From Candidatus Atribacteria bacterium (lineage in GTDB: Bacteria > Atribacterota > Atribacteria > Atribacterales > JASGLU01), in contig JASGLU010000019.1 in assembly GCA_030156825.1 (NCBI GenBank), forward strand, positions 1 through 34,004: DNA of 34,004 nucleotides, written 5' to 3'. Each line of letters opens with the position of its first letter. Position 1 is the stretch's first letter. The notes beneath the pieces were generated by a model. The model saw only the letters and a list, made by a program, of their open reading frames with translations. It ran no database searches and was not told where the DNA came from. Of this stretch, positions 7,136-15,314 are shown one piece after another. The position numbers were made by a program, and so were the translations under genes.

Positions 7136-8035
7136 ATGTTTTCGTTTGGCTATTTTTTGCAACAAACCATGAATGGAGTAATCCTGGGATGTATGTATGC
7201 TCTTTTGGCTTTGGGAATGACAGTGGTATATGGGATTCTCCGGTTGATTAATTTTGCTCATGGAGCCTTGATTACTCTGGGGGCTTTTTTTACTTATTTT
7301 ATTTTTTCTCAATTGGGTCTGCCTTTGCTGGCGGTAATTTTTTTAGTTTTGGGTTTTGGAGGTCTCATGGGGTTAGTTTTAGACGTAGTTGCTTACCGAA
7401 AACTTCGGGGAGGGCCGGAAGTTGCTTTATTAATTACCTCTTTAGGGTTCTACACCTTTATCGAAAATCTTATGAAGATGATAATTTCTCCCCAACCTTA
7501 TGCTTTCAAAACACCAGCTTTCCTTTCTACTATAATCCGTACTCAGTATCTTACTTTTCGTCCGATCGACATTTTTATTATTGTTTCTTCAATTTTGATT
7601 ATGATATCGTTCCACTTTTTTATTAAAAAAACCAAGGCCGGCATTGCTATGCGGGCTATCAGTGAGAATCTTGAAGTGGCCAATATTATGGGGATCGAAG
7701 TGAATCGCACAATCTCGCTGGCTTTTATTATTGGTTCGGCCATCGCTGCTTTTACCGGATTTTTGTGGGGGGCTAAATATGGCCAGATCTCTTATGATAT
7801 GGGGTTTTTAACTGGTGTTAAAGCTTTTGTGGCAGTGGTAGTTGGAGGAGTGGGTAGCGTTCCTGGTGCCATGTTAGGTGGTTTTATCCTGGGGCTGGCC
7901 GAAATTCTTTCAATTGCTTTTCTGCCCACTTATTTTGCCGAATACCGGGATGGAATTGTATTTGCCATTTTAATCTTGGTCCTTTTGATTAAACCTTCGG
8001 GCATATTGGGAATGAAAGAAGAGGTACGGGTGTAA
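7136..8035 (+). CDS. livH: Branched-chain amino acid ABC transporter permease (LivH-like)
   Basis: A 299-residue inner-membrane permease with about eight hydrophobic segments. GCMYALLALGMTVVYGILRLINFAHGAL near the N-terminus is the hallmark of LivH. The EAA-like loop region around GIAMRAISENLEVANIMGIEV contacts the ATPase. VAVVVGGVGSVPGAMLGGFILGLAE near the end is also typical. It starts four bases after livF, with a GGGAGGA site in the livF tail, and ends one base before livM. Confidence 0.94.
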   Translation: MFSFGYFLQQTMNGVILGCMYALLALGMTVVYGILRLINFAHGALITLGAFFTYFIFSQLGLPLLAVIFLVLGFGGLMGLVLDVVAYRKLRGGPEVALLITSLGFYTFIENLMKMIISPQPYAFKTPAFLSTIIRTQYLTFRPIDIFIIVSSILIMISFHFFIKKTKAGIAMRAISENLEVANIMGIEVNRTISLAFIIGSAIAAFTGFLWGAKYGQISYDMGFLTGVKAFVAVVVGGVGSVPGAMLGGFILGLAEILSIAFLPTYFAEYRDGIVFAILILVLLIKPSGILGMKEEVRV

Positions 8036-8036
8036 T

Positions 8037-9026
8037 ATGAAAAGAGAGATACCGCATGAAGTATGGTTTATTATAGGAGGAATTATTTTATTTGTCGGAG
8101 TTTTGCTGGCCAACCAAGTTTTAAACCGGTACTTAATTCATATTTTGATTTTGATGGGAATTTACTCGGTAGCGACCGCCAGTTTAAATCTTACCAATGG
8201 CTATACCGGCCTTTTTTCTTTGGGGCACGCAGCTTTTATGGCAATTGGTGCTTATAGTTCCACCCTGTTAACTTTTCCGCTCAGCTTGCGCAAAAGCTAT
8301 GATTTGCCCCTTTTGCCTTCTATATTGGGCGGGCCGGAAACTGCCTGGCCTTTTTTGCCGGCTTTGGTGGCTGGTGGACTGATGGCCGCTCTTTCGGCTC
8401 TTGTTATTGGTGTTCCCGTCTTGAGATTAAGAGGGCACTATCTATCGGTGGCCTCTTTAGGTTTTATGGTCATCGTTACTACTTTTGCCAAGACCTTGCG
8501 AGGGATAACCCGGGGTTCGATGGGGATCAGTGCCATTCCTTCCTACACCAATATTTTTTGGACCTATTTTTGGGTTTTGATTACCGTTTATGTGGTGTGG
8601 CGGATAGTTAACTCCCGTTTTGGAAGAGCTATGCTGGCTATTCGGGAAGATGAAACCGCTGCTCAGGTTTTAGGAGTATATCCGCTGAAGTATAAACTTC
8701 TTTCTTTTGCTACCGGGGCTTTTTTTGCTGGAGTAGCCGGTGGATTATATGCTCACTTTACTAAAGCTATTCGCCCGCTTGAATTTTCCTTTTTCCTGAC
8801 TTTTCAGATTGTCGTGATGTTGGTAGTGGGAGGGGCAGGGACTACCAGTGGCCCTATTGCTGGGGCAGTGTCTATTATTGCCCTCCGCTATTTATTAAAA
8901 CCGGTGGAAGAACGATTTGCTTTATATGGTTTGATTGAGCTGATTTATGCTGGGCTTTTGATTGTGATTATGCTTTGGAAACCGGAAGGGATAATGGGTC
9001 GGAAAACAGGCCGAATTGGTGGTTAA
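8037..9026 (+). CDS. livM: Branched-chain amino acid ABC transporter permease (LivM-like)
   Basis: The second permease of the importer, 329 residues with about nine hydrophobic stretches. ATASLNLTNGYTGLFSLGHAAFMAIGAYSS is the LivM N-terminal signature. The cytoplasmic coupling loop reads GRAMLAIREDETAAQVLGV. VGGAGTTSGPIAGAVSIIALRYLL is the conserved C-terminal repeat of the fold. Only one base separates it from the livH stop. With LivH it forms the transmembrane channel. The next gene, a creatininase-family hydrolase, follows after 43 bases. Confidence 0.94.
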   Translation: MKREIPHEVWFIIGGIILFVGVLLANQVLNRYLIHILILMGIYSVATASLNLTNGYTGLFSLGHAAFMAIGAYSSTLLTFPLSLRKSYDLPLLPSILGGPETAWPFLPALVAGGLMAALSALVIGVPVLRLRGHYLSVASLGFMVIVTTFAKTLRGITRGSMGISAIPSYTNIFWTYFWVLITVYVVWRIVNSRFGRAMLAIREDETAAQVLGVYPLKYKLLSFATGAFFAGVAGGLYAHFTKAIRPLEFSFFLTFQIVVMLVVGGAGTTSGPIAGAVSIIALRYLLKPVEERFALYGLIELIYAGLLIVIMLWKPEGIMGRKTGRIGG

Positions 9027-9069
9027 AGGTTTTTATGAAAAATTGAACACTAAATGGAGGTGAACTGTG

Positions 9070-9834
9070 ATGGGGAAAAAATTTTTCCACCCTGAGATTA
9101 ATTATTCTGACTTTAAAGAGGGAAACTTTAATAAGGCTATTTTAGCAGTGGGTTCAGCTGAGAACCATGGTTTTCATTTGCCATTTGGGACTGATACTCT
9201 GGTTTCCTTAGCTATCGCCCGAGAGGTAGCAGAAAAGGTAGATGGTATGTTGGTTTTGCCCCCGATAACTTATGGAGTGAGCTTTCACTACGATGATTTC
9301 CCTTTTACCTTAACTTTACGACCAGAGGTTTTAATTGAGGTTCTCAAAGATGTTCTTGCCTCTACCATCCGTCAGGGTATTAATCGAATTATTATTTTAA
9401 ACGGCCATGATGGCAACATTGCCCCGATTGAAGTTGCCACTCGTTCGATTAAAGTCCAGTATCCGCAAGCTTTTTTAGCCTCTTTAGATGCCTGGTGGGT
9501 AACGGCGGGTGAGCTTCTTCCTGCCGATACCTTTGAGGTTTGGGGAGGTTTAGGTCATGCGGGTGAAGGGGAGACCTCCATTGTGCTCCACCTTTATCCC
9601 GATTTTTGTCGAATGGAAAACGCCCGCGGAGTGGTACCCGACCTACCCCCGGGTCCAGAGATTAAATGGAAATTTAATGAACTTACCCCTTATGGCGCCA
9701 CCGGCGACCCTACGCGCGGCAGTTCGGAAAAAGGAAAAAAGATGTTTGAAGCTTTGGTCGAGTATGTAGTCCAATTTGTAAAAGAGATGGAAAAGAGGAA
9801 CTGGCAGTACGGGCAAAATCCTTCTCAATCATAA
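9070..9834 (+). CDS. Creatininase-family metal-dependent amidohydrolase
   Basis: A soluble 254-residue enzyme of the creatininase superfamily, which hydrolyses cyclic amide or related C-N bonds with two metal ions. Seen motifs: [15 protein letters not shown] (metal residues Glu31, His33, Asp42), LNGHDGN (His113), GHAGEGETS (Glu166) and [11 protein letters not shown] near the end. The common NGHGGN loop is NGHDGN here. Family functions include creatinine hydrolysis, formamidopyrimidine deformylation and mycofactocin maturation, and sequence alone does not choose. Its place directly after the liv importer suggests that it acts on an imported amide or amino acid derivative. I chose ATG 9070 over GTG 9067 because GGAGGTG (9056-9062) spaces better. 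asnS follows after 14 bases. Confidence 0.87.
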   Translation: MGKKFFHPEINYSDFKEGNFNKAILAVGSAENHGFHLPFGTDTLVSLAIAREVAEKVDGMLVLPPITYGVSFHYDDFPFTLTLRPEVLIEVLKDVLASTIRQGINRIIILNGHDGNIAPIEVATRSIKVQYPQAFLASLDAWWVTAGELLPADTFEVWGGLGHAGEGETSIVLHLYPDFCRMENARGVVPDLPPGPEIKWKFNELTPYGATGDPTRGSSEKGKKMFEALVEYVVQFVKEMEKRNWQYGQNPSQS

Positions 9835-9848
9835 AAGGAGAAATTTTT

Positions 9849-11153
9849 ATGAAAGCACCTTGGGTATCTATTGAATCATTTCCTCTTCATCTGGGAGAGG
9901 AAGTGGTGGTTAAAGGTTGGTTGGCCAATAAACGGTCCAGTGGAAAAGTGGCTTTTTTGATCGTTCGAGATGGGACCGGCTTTGCTCAGGCTACCGGAGC
10001 GGTGGGGGAATTTTTTACTCGATCTGAACTGAAAGAAATGGCAAAAGTTCCGCTGCAATCCTCGATTATTCTCCAAGGAGTGGTTAGAAAAGATGATCGA
10101 GCTCCTGGAGGATATGAACTGGCGCTATCTCATTTTCAGGTAGTGGCTGAAGCAGAAGATTATCCTATCCAGAACAAAGAACACTCGGTAGAATTTCTCT
10201 TGGAAAATCGCCATCTCTGGCTTCGTTCTCAGAAGCCACATGCTGTTTTGCGGATTAGAAACCAGGTAATAATGGGTCTTCACCAATTTCTTCAAGAAAA
10301 TGGTTTTACTTTAATCGATCCGCCAATTTTGACCCCGGCTGCCTGTGAAGGTACTACCACTCTGTTTGAGTTAGATTATTTTGACCTGGGGAAAGCTTAC
10401 TTATCACAAAGCGGTCAGCTCTATATGGAGGCAGCCGCTTCCGCTTTTGGTAAAGTATATTGTTTGGCTCCCACTTTCCGAGCCGAAAAATCAAAAACCC
10501 GCCGGCACTTAACCGAGTTTTGGATGCTCGAGCCGGAAGCTGCTTTCTTTGATTGGCAAGATAATATGGAGTTACAAGAACAGTTGGTTAGCTTTGTCGT
10601 TGGTCGGATTCTCGATAGTTGTCAAGAAGAATTGGCGACTTTGGAGCGAGACCTTACCCCGCTTACTAAAATTAAAACACCTTTTCCCCGGATTTCATAC
10701 GAGCAGGCAATTGAGATTTTAAAAGCTAAAGGGTTTTCCGCAGAATGGGGAGATGATTTTGGAGGGGACGAGGAAACTGCTATTTCAGAGGAGTTTGACC
10801 GACCGGTTTTTATCCATCACTATCCAGCTCAGATTAAAGCTTTCTATATGCAACCGGATCCAGACGATACTCGTTTAGTATTGAATGACGACTTAATAGC
10901 TCCTGAAGGTTATGGAGAAATAATTGGTGGTAGCCAGAGAATCCACGATTATCAGCTCTTGAAAAACAAATTAGAAGAGAATAACCTTCCACTTGAGGCT
11001 TTTCAATGGTATTTGGACCTGAGAAAATTTGGTACCTGTCCTCACTCCGGTTTTGGTCTGGGGATTGAGCGGATGGTAGCCTGGATTTCGGGAATCCATC
11101 ATATTCGAGAAGCTATCCCTTTTCCTCGACAAATTTACCGGATATATCCTTAG
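9849..11153 (+). CDS. asnS: Asparaginyl-tRNA synthetase
   Basis: Class II aminoacyl-tRNA synthetase that charges tRNA-Asn with asparagine. The N-terminal OB-fold anticodon domain occupies about residues 15-105 ([29 protein letters not shown]). Class II motif 2 is [21 protein letters not shown], where the [11 protein letters not shown] form marks AsnRS rather than AspRS. Motif 3 is [15 protein letters not shown] near the C-terminus. At 434 residues it is a little shorter than many bacterial enzymes and resembles the compact archaeal-type form. Because the OB domain is present, it is not an asparagine-synthetase paralogue of the type lacking that domain. It sits 14 bases after the creatininase gene with its own AAAGGAGAAA site, so a translation gene is co-transcribed with a transport operon. 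Confidence 0.92.
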   Translation: MKAPWVSIESFPLHLGEEVVVKGWLANKRSSGKVAFLIVRDGTGFAQATGAVGEFFTRSELKEMAKVPLQSSIILQGVVRKDDRAPGGYELALSHFQVVAEAEDYPIQNKEHSVEFLLENRHLWLRSQKPHAVLRIRNQVIMGLHQFLQENGFTLIDPPILTPAACEGTTTLFELDYFDLGKAYLSQSGQLYMEAAASAFGKVYCLAPTFRAEKSKTRRHLTEFWMLEPEAAFFDWQDNMELQEQLVSFVVGRILDSCQEELATLERDLTPLTKIKTPFPRISYEQAIEILKAKGFSAEWGDDFGGDEETAISEEFDRPVFIHHYPAQIKAFYMQPDPDDTRLVLNDDLIAPEGYGEIIGGSQRIHDYQLLKNKLEENNLPLEAFQWYLDLRKFGTCPHSGFGLGIERMVAWISGIHHIREAIPFPRQIYRIYP

Positions 11154-11208
11154 AAGCAGGGTTAAAGGGTTATCTTTTTGGACAACAAAAATACCTTAGG
11201 GAGGGGAA

Positions 11209-12750
11209 TTGTCCACCTTGTTTAAGACGGGAACTATTTGGTTTCTTTTTGTTTTGGGATTGGGTTTACTTTGCTGTGTTTCCTGGTTTTTCCCTTGGAT
11301 TTCTACCCCCGAGGGTTTTCGCCTCAATGCCTGGGAAGTGCAAAACGATGAGGTTTCTCTTCCTTACTATCGAGTTTTGGACAGCTCCCAGATAGTTACC
11401 CTTTATACCTCTTTTCCTCAAATAGAAGCAGATTGCCTTTTTTTACCCAAGATTTCTGGCCACGGATTCCGAGTTTGGTTAAACGGGGTTAAAATAGGCC
11501 AGTTGGGAGCAGAGGCAAACTGGACGGCTAATGTCTGGAGCAGCTCTCACCTTATTCCCTTTGACCCTGCTTTGCTTAAAGCCGAAAACTATATTCAAAT
11601 TGATCTTTTTGGTCTGTATGACGCCGGAATAGGGCTTGCTCCGACTGTAGGAAAAATGGAAAACATGGTTGGGGCGGCTGATTTTATTAATTTTTTTTCT
11701 CAGGACCTTTCTTTGATAATAATCGGTGCCTGTTTTCTTCTGGGAGTTATTCTATTAGTAATAAGGCGCTATCTTTTGATACGAGGACAATCTTTCCTCT
11801 ATATAGGATTAGCCTCTCTGTTAGCCGCTTTTTATCTTTTTGACTTTATTTTTCGTTACTCAGGTGGAAACCTGTCCAATTTTCTTTGGTTGAGGAAGTC
11901 TTTTTTGGGATGTGGCTATTTGGCTAACTTCTTTTTTCTTTGGGGCACCGAAGAATTAGTGAAGGAAAAACATAAAACCTCTTGGCTGTTGTTAATTCTC
12001 AGTTTAACTGCGGTTGCAATTTTACTGGTTCAACCCTCCCACGTTGCTCTTAAACAATATGTGCGATGGGGCACCTTATTGATTTTTCCCAATTTACTTT
12101 TGGCGTTTTATCTGATTATTTCTCACAGGGAATGGAACCTTCTTTTCCCCTGGATGTTTTATCTCATTGGATTTTTCCATCTGGCGATATCCATGCTTTT
12201 GGAGATTTCTGGCTTTTTCTTTGTTCCTTCGGCTATCCTTTTAGCAGCCGTTGGGTTCAGCTTTTTTTTGGTGGACGAATATAAAACCATAAATCAAAGA
12301 TTGAACTCAGTTCAGCAGGAGTTACTTGTTGATTCTTTAACCGGGATTCACAATCGGGGAATTTTAGCTCGAACCATCTTTGTTCCGGGAGATTTGGTTA
12401 TTATGCTTGATATAGATTATTTTAAAAATTTTAATGATGCTCGAGGGCATCAGGCAGGAGACGATCTTTTGAAAGAATTTGCCCGGGCTTTCCGGGAGCA
12501 GTTACGTAAAGACGACCTGTTTTTACGATTTGGAGGAGATGAATTTTTGCTTATTTTAAAACAAGGAGACAAAGAGTTGGTGGAAAATATAGTTAACCGA
12601 GTAGAAACAAGAGTAAGGTTATTGGTTGGGGACGAGACTTTAAGTGTCTCCTTTGGGTCGGCTAAGTTGGAGAGGAGTTTTGAAGAGGCACTAATCCAGG
12701 CAGATGAGGCTATGTATCATATGAAAGGAAAAAGGAAACTGGAGGTTTAA
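11209..12750 (+). CDS. Membrane diguanylate cyclase with 7TMR-DISM-like sensor
   Basis: A 513-residue inner-membrane signalling protein. Order: an N-terminal membrane anchor or signal (about 7-30); an external beta-rich domain (about 31-155, with WLNGVKIG and NYIQIDLFGLYDAG like carbohydrate-binding DISM extracellular domains); seven hydrophobic helices (about 165-360); then a GGDEF domain (about 365-513). RFGGDEF gives an intact active site at 442-446. RKDD at 433-436 fits the inhibitory RxxD I-site five residues upstream. So it should make cyclic di-GMP in response to an external ligand and be product-inhibited. It starts at TTG with a strong GGGAGGGG site. It is the last gene of the liv-asnS run, 55 bases after asnS. 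Confidence 0.88.
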   Translation: MSTLFKTGTIWFLFVLGLGLLCCVSWFFPWISTPEGFRLNAWEVQNDEVSLPYYRVLDSSQIVTLYTSFPQIEADCLFLPKISGHGFRVWLNGVKIGQLGAEANWTANVWSSSHLIPFDPALLKAENYIQIDLFGLYDAGIGLAPTVGKMENMVGAADFINFFSQDLSLIIIGACFLLGVILLVIRRYLLIRGQSFLYIGLASLLAAFYLFDFIFRYSGGNLSNFLWLRKSFLGCGYLANFFFLWGTEELVKEKHKTSWLLLILSLTAVAILLVQPSHVALKQYVRWGTLLIFPNLLLAFYLIISHREWNLLFPWMFYLIGFFHLAISMLLEISGFFFVPSAILLAAVGFSFFLVDEYKTINQRLNSVQQELLVDSLTGIHNRGILARTIFVPGDLVIMLDIDYFKNFNDARGHQAGDDLLKEFARAFREQLRKDDLFLRFGGDEFLLILKQGDKELVENIVNRVETRVRLLVGDETLSVSFGSAKLERSFEEALIQADEAMYHMKGKRKLEV

Positions 12751-12788
12751 AATGGGAAATTTGTCTGATTTTACCTCGAGCAAATACC

Positions 12789-12817
12789 TTGACTTCCATA
12801 TCTTGCCTTGATATGCT
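12789..12817 (+). promoter_or_regulatory. Candidate promoter of manC with internal inverted repeat
   Basis: TTGACT (12789-12794), a 17-base spacer and TATGCT (12812-12817). The spacer and -10 box contain CATATC (12797-12802) and GATATG (12810-12815), a perfect 6-bp inverted repeat with a 7-base centre. It could be an operator. The rest of the 179-base gap before manC holds no other recognisable element. Confidence 0.55.
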
Positions 12818-12929
12818 CAAAATAGCTTTAGAGGAAGTGGGGGGAAGAGTGGTGGAGTTTAAATTTTGATTTCCCCAGAATTTCAGTTGGCTATTTAGAT
12901 AGCTGGAGTTAGAGGAAGGTGGTATAGAA

Positions 12930-14000
12930 ATGGCAGTAGCAGTAATAATGGCCGGGGGTAAAGGTGAGAGACTGTGGCCTCTGAGCCGAGATCGCAAACC
13001 TAAACAGTTTGTCTCCTTTGGTGAGAAAAGTTTTTTCCGGACTACTGTAGACCGGATTAAACCGGTGGTAGGGGAAGAAAACATTTACGTAGTGACTCAG
13101 GAAAACCGGGTAAAGTCGGTTTTAAAGGATGTTCCTTCTCTTCCTAAAAAAAATATTATAATAGAACCAGTGGCGAAAAACACCGCTCCTGCTATTGGCC
13201 TGGCGGCACTTAAGGTTGCTATCTGGCAGGGTCCAGAGGAAACGATGATAGTCCTTCCGGCTGATCATGTGGTCCGAGACGAAGAAACTTTTAAAGAGTT
13301 AGTGCACTTTACTTTTAGATTAGCGGAAGACAATTGTTTAATTACCTTGGGTATTCCTCCTTTTTATCCCCATACTGGGTATGGCTATATCCACTATGGG
13401 GAACTCTATAAAAAAGAGGGGAAATGGGAGGCATTCAGAGTTTTAGAGTTTACTGAAAAACCAAGCCAGGAGGTTGCCGAAAAATACCTGCGTGAGGGGA
13501 CTTACCTTTGGAATAGTGGGATGTTTGCTTGGAAAGCAAGGGTTATCTTGGAGGAAATGGAAAAATATATGCCGGATTTGTACCGAGGGCTGATGACAAT
13601 AAAGAGTAAGGTCGATACCCCAGAAGAAAAGGAGGTTACGAACCGGGTTTTTCAGGAGTTAGAGAGCACTTCCATCGACTATGGGGTGATGGAAAAAACA
13701 GACCGTTCTTTAGTGATCCCGGCTGATATTGGTTGGAGTGATGTCGGTTCTTGGCTGGCCTTAGAGGAGATTTTTAAAAAGAATCAGCAAGGAAACATTG
13801 TTTTGGGCAAGCATCTGGGGATCGATACTAAGAACTGTATCATTTGGGCTAAGAAACCGGTAGTAACCTTAGGGATAGAAGACTTAGTGGTGGTAGAAAC
13901 TGACGATGTGATTTTTCTTATGCCTAAAACTCACCACCAAGAGGTGAGGTCGGTGATTGAAGCTCTAAAAAGGCAGAAAGAATTTCGGGAGTTGCTTTGA
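12930..14000 (+). CDS. manC: Mannose-1-phosphate guanylyltransferase
   Basis: This enzyme makes GDP-mannose from mannose 1-phosphate and GTP, feeding cell-surface polysaccharides and GDP-fucose. The 356-residue protein has the nucleotidyltransferase signature VIMAGGKGERLWPLSRDRKPKQF at the N-terminus. EFTEKPS is the conserved sugar-phosphate region, and IDYGVMEKTDRSLVIPADIGWSDVGSW is typical of ManC. It is the short type, with no C-terminal phosphomannose-isomerase domain. The next gene encodes a separate cupin of the phosphomannose-isomerase kind, which fits functionally. It has its own upstream promoter. GAGGAAGGTGG precedes the ATG. Confidence 0.92.
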   Translation: MAVAVIMAGGKGERLWPLSRDRKPKQFVSFGEKSFFRTTVDRIKPVVGEENIYVVTQENRVKSVLKDVPSLPKKNIIIEPVAKNTAPAIGLAALKVAIWQGPEETMIVLPADHVVRDEETFKELVHFTFRLAEDNCLITLGIPPFYPHTGYGYIHYGELYKKEGKWEAFRVLEFTEKPSQEVAEKYLREGTYLWNSGMFAWKARVILEEMEKYMPDLYRGLMTIKSKVDTPEEKEVTNRVFQELESTSIDYGVMEKTDRSLVIPADIGWSDVGSWLALEEIFKKNQQGNIVLGKHLGIDTKNCIIWAKKPVVTLGIEDLVVVETDDVIFLMPKTHHQEVRSVIEALKRQKEFRELL

Positions 14001-14030
14001 TATTTAGGGAAAAATTTAATTTTACCCGGG

Positions 14031-14061
14031 TTGACATCTATTAGGAATTAGAAAGTATGTT
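14031..14061 (+). promoter_or_regulatory. Candidate promoter of the cupin-ABC-fucK genes
   Basis: TTGACA (14031-14036) is a perfect -35 box and TATGTT (14056-14061) a fair -10 box, but the spacer is 19 bases, longer than ideal. It lies in the 101-base gap between manC and the cupin gene, so these genes may be expressed separately from manC. Confidence 0.5.
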
Positions 14062-14101
14062 AAACTAATTGTATCTAAAACTTTTCAAGAAAGGGGAGCG
14101 T

Positions 14102-15307
14102 ATGGTGAGTAATTCTTCAGCATTGTTGAATTTAGCTTTAAATCAAGGACAGGGGGTTTTGCGTCTAACTCCTACTTGGGTTCCACGGGCTTTTTGTATT
14201 CCAGGGAAGAGGCTGAAATTACATCCTGATGATTATTTTGCTTTTGGTGCTCATCGAGGGGGTATTGATGAGCGTTGGTTTGCTTCTACCACTAAAGCCG
14301 ATAATGGGCCGGAAACTCTACCCGATGAGGGGTTAAGCTATATTTACCTGGAAGATGGCTCCCGGGTGGAAAAAATACTTCTTAAAGATGCTATAGAATT
14401 GATGGGTAAAGATATCTTGGGTAGGGAAGTAATGGAAAAGCACGGTGGGTGGACTATGTTTGCCAAATTTTTTGACAACATGGATCCTCTTCCCCACCAT
14501 CTTCACTTGGATGACGAGAAAGCACAAGCAGTCGGACAAAAAGGTAAGCCCGAAGGTTATTATTTCCCCCGACAGTTAAACGACCACGGAGGTTATTTCC
14601 CTTATACTTTTTTTGGCTTAAACCCGGGTACTACCCGAGACGATATTATTCAGTGTCTCAAAAACTGGGATAGAGGTGATAATGGGATTCTTTACCATTC
14701 TCGAGCTTACAAACTAAAATTGGGAACTGGTTGGAATGTTCCTCCTGGAGTGCTGCATGCCCCGGGGTCACTTTTGACCTATGAACCGCAACGGGCCTCA
14801 GACGTTTTTGCTATGTTCCAAAACATTGTTTGGGATAAATACCTTTCCTGGGATATGTTAACTAAAGATGTGCCCTCAGAACACAAAAAAGACCTGGATT
14901 ACATAGTAGATATGGTTGACTGGGACTTGAACCTGGACCCGGACTTTTATCGGAGTCGTTTTTTAGAGCCTAAACCGGTTAAGCCGGAAGCAGAGATGAG
15001 AGAAGCCGGGTATCAGGAGTACTGGGTGGCCTATAATAGTGATTTCTTCACTGCTAAGGAATTGACGGTTTTACCCAGACGGGCAGTGACTATTAAAGAG
15101 GATGCGGCTTATGGTTTAATAGTTATTCAGGGTCAAGGTAAATTTGGAGTATGGGATGTATCGGCTCCGACTATGATCCGATTTGGAGAAATGACTCAGG
15201 ATGAATTGTTTGTAACCGTAAAAGCCGCTCAGGAAGGGATAACTATAGTAAATGAGAGTGCAACTGAAAACCTGGTAATACTTAAGCATTTTGGACCAAA
15301 GGTTTAA
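14102..15307 (+). CDS. Cupin sugar isomerase, phosphomannose-isomerase-like
   Basis: A soluble 401-residue protein with the metal pattern of type I phosphomannose isomerases. PHHLHLDD (His133, His135) is followed by GKPEGYYF (Glu151) and then PPGVLHAPG (His219). A second cupin-like half follows (about 300-401, LTVLPRRAVTIKEDAAYGLIVIQGQGKFGV). The classic substrate is mannose 6-phosphate/fructose 6-phosphate, which would suit the manC neighbour. However, it is transcribed with an ABC sugar importer and a FucK-like kinase, so an aldose/ketose isomerase on the imported sugar is also possible. I start at ATG 14102 because AAGGGGAG (14091-14098) lies just before it. The track start at TTG 14069 has no ribosome site. 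The ABC ATPase begins 7 bases after the stop. Confidence 0.72.
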   Translation: MVSNSSALLNLALNQGQGVLRLTPTWVPRAFCIPGKRLKLHPDDYFAFGAHRGGIDERWFASTTKADNGPETLPDEGLSYIYLEDGSRVEKILLKDAIELMGKDILGREVMEKHGGWTMFAKFFDNMDPLPHHLHLDDEKAQAVGQKGKPEGYYFPRQLNDHGGYFPYTFFGLNPGTTRDDIIQCLKNWDRGDNGILYHSRAYKLKLGTGWNVPPGVLHAPGSLLTYEPQRASDVFAMFQNIVWDKYLSWDMLTKDVPSEHKKDLDYIVDMVDWDLNLDPDFYRSRFLEPKPVKPEAEMREAGYQEYWVAYNSDFFTAKELTVLPRRAVTIKEDAAYGLIVIQGQGKFGVWDVSAPTMIRFGEMTQDELFVTVKAAQEGITIVNESATENLVILKHFGPKV

Positions 15308-15314
15308 GACCGTT

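Noticed and set aside
9849-11153. AsnRS-derived asparagine synthetase rather than tRNA synthetase
   Set aside because: The OB-fold anticodon-binding domain is present at the N-terminus, and such synthetases lack it.
12710-13084. 124-residue minus-strand ORF over the manC start
   Set aside because: It overlaps manC's conserved N-terminus and the promoter. It resembles no family I know and has no ribosome site that stands out.
14031-14038. TTGACATC matching the XRE operator half-site
   Set aside because: Only one half is present, and it coincides with a consensus -35 box. There is no second half at the correct distance.
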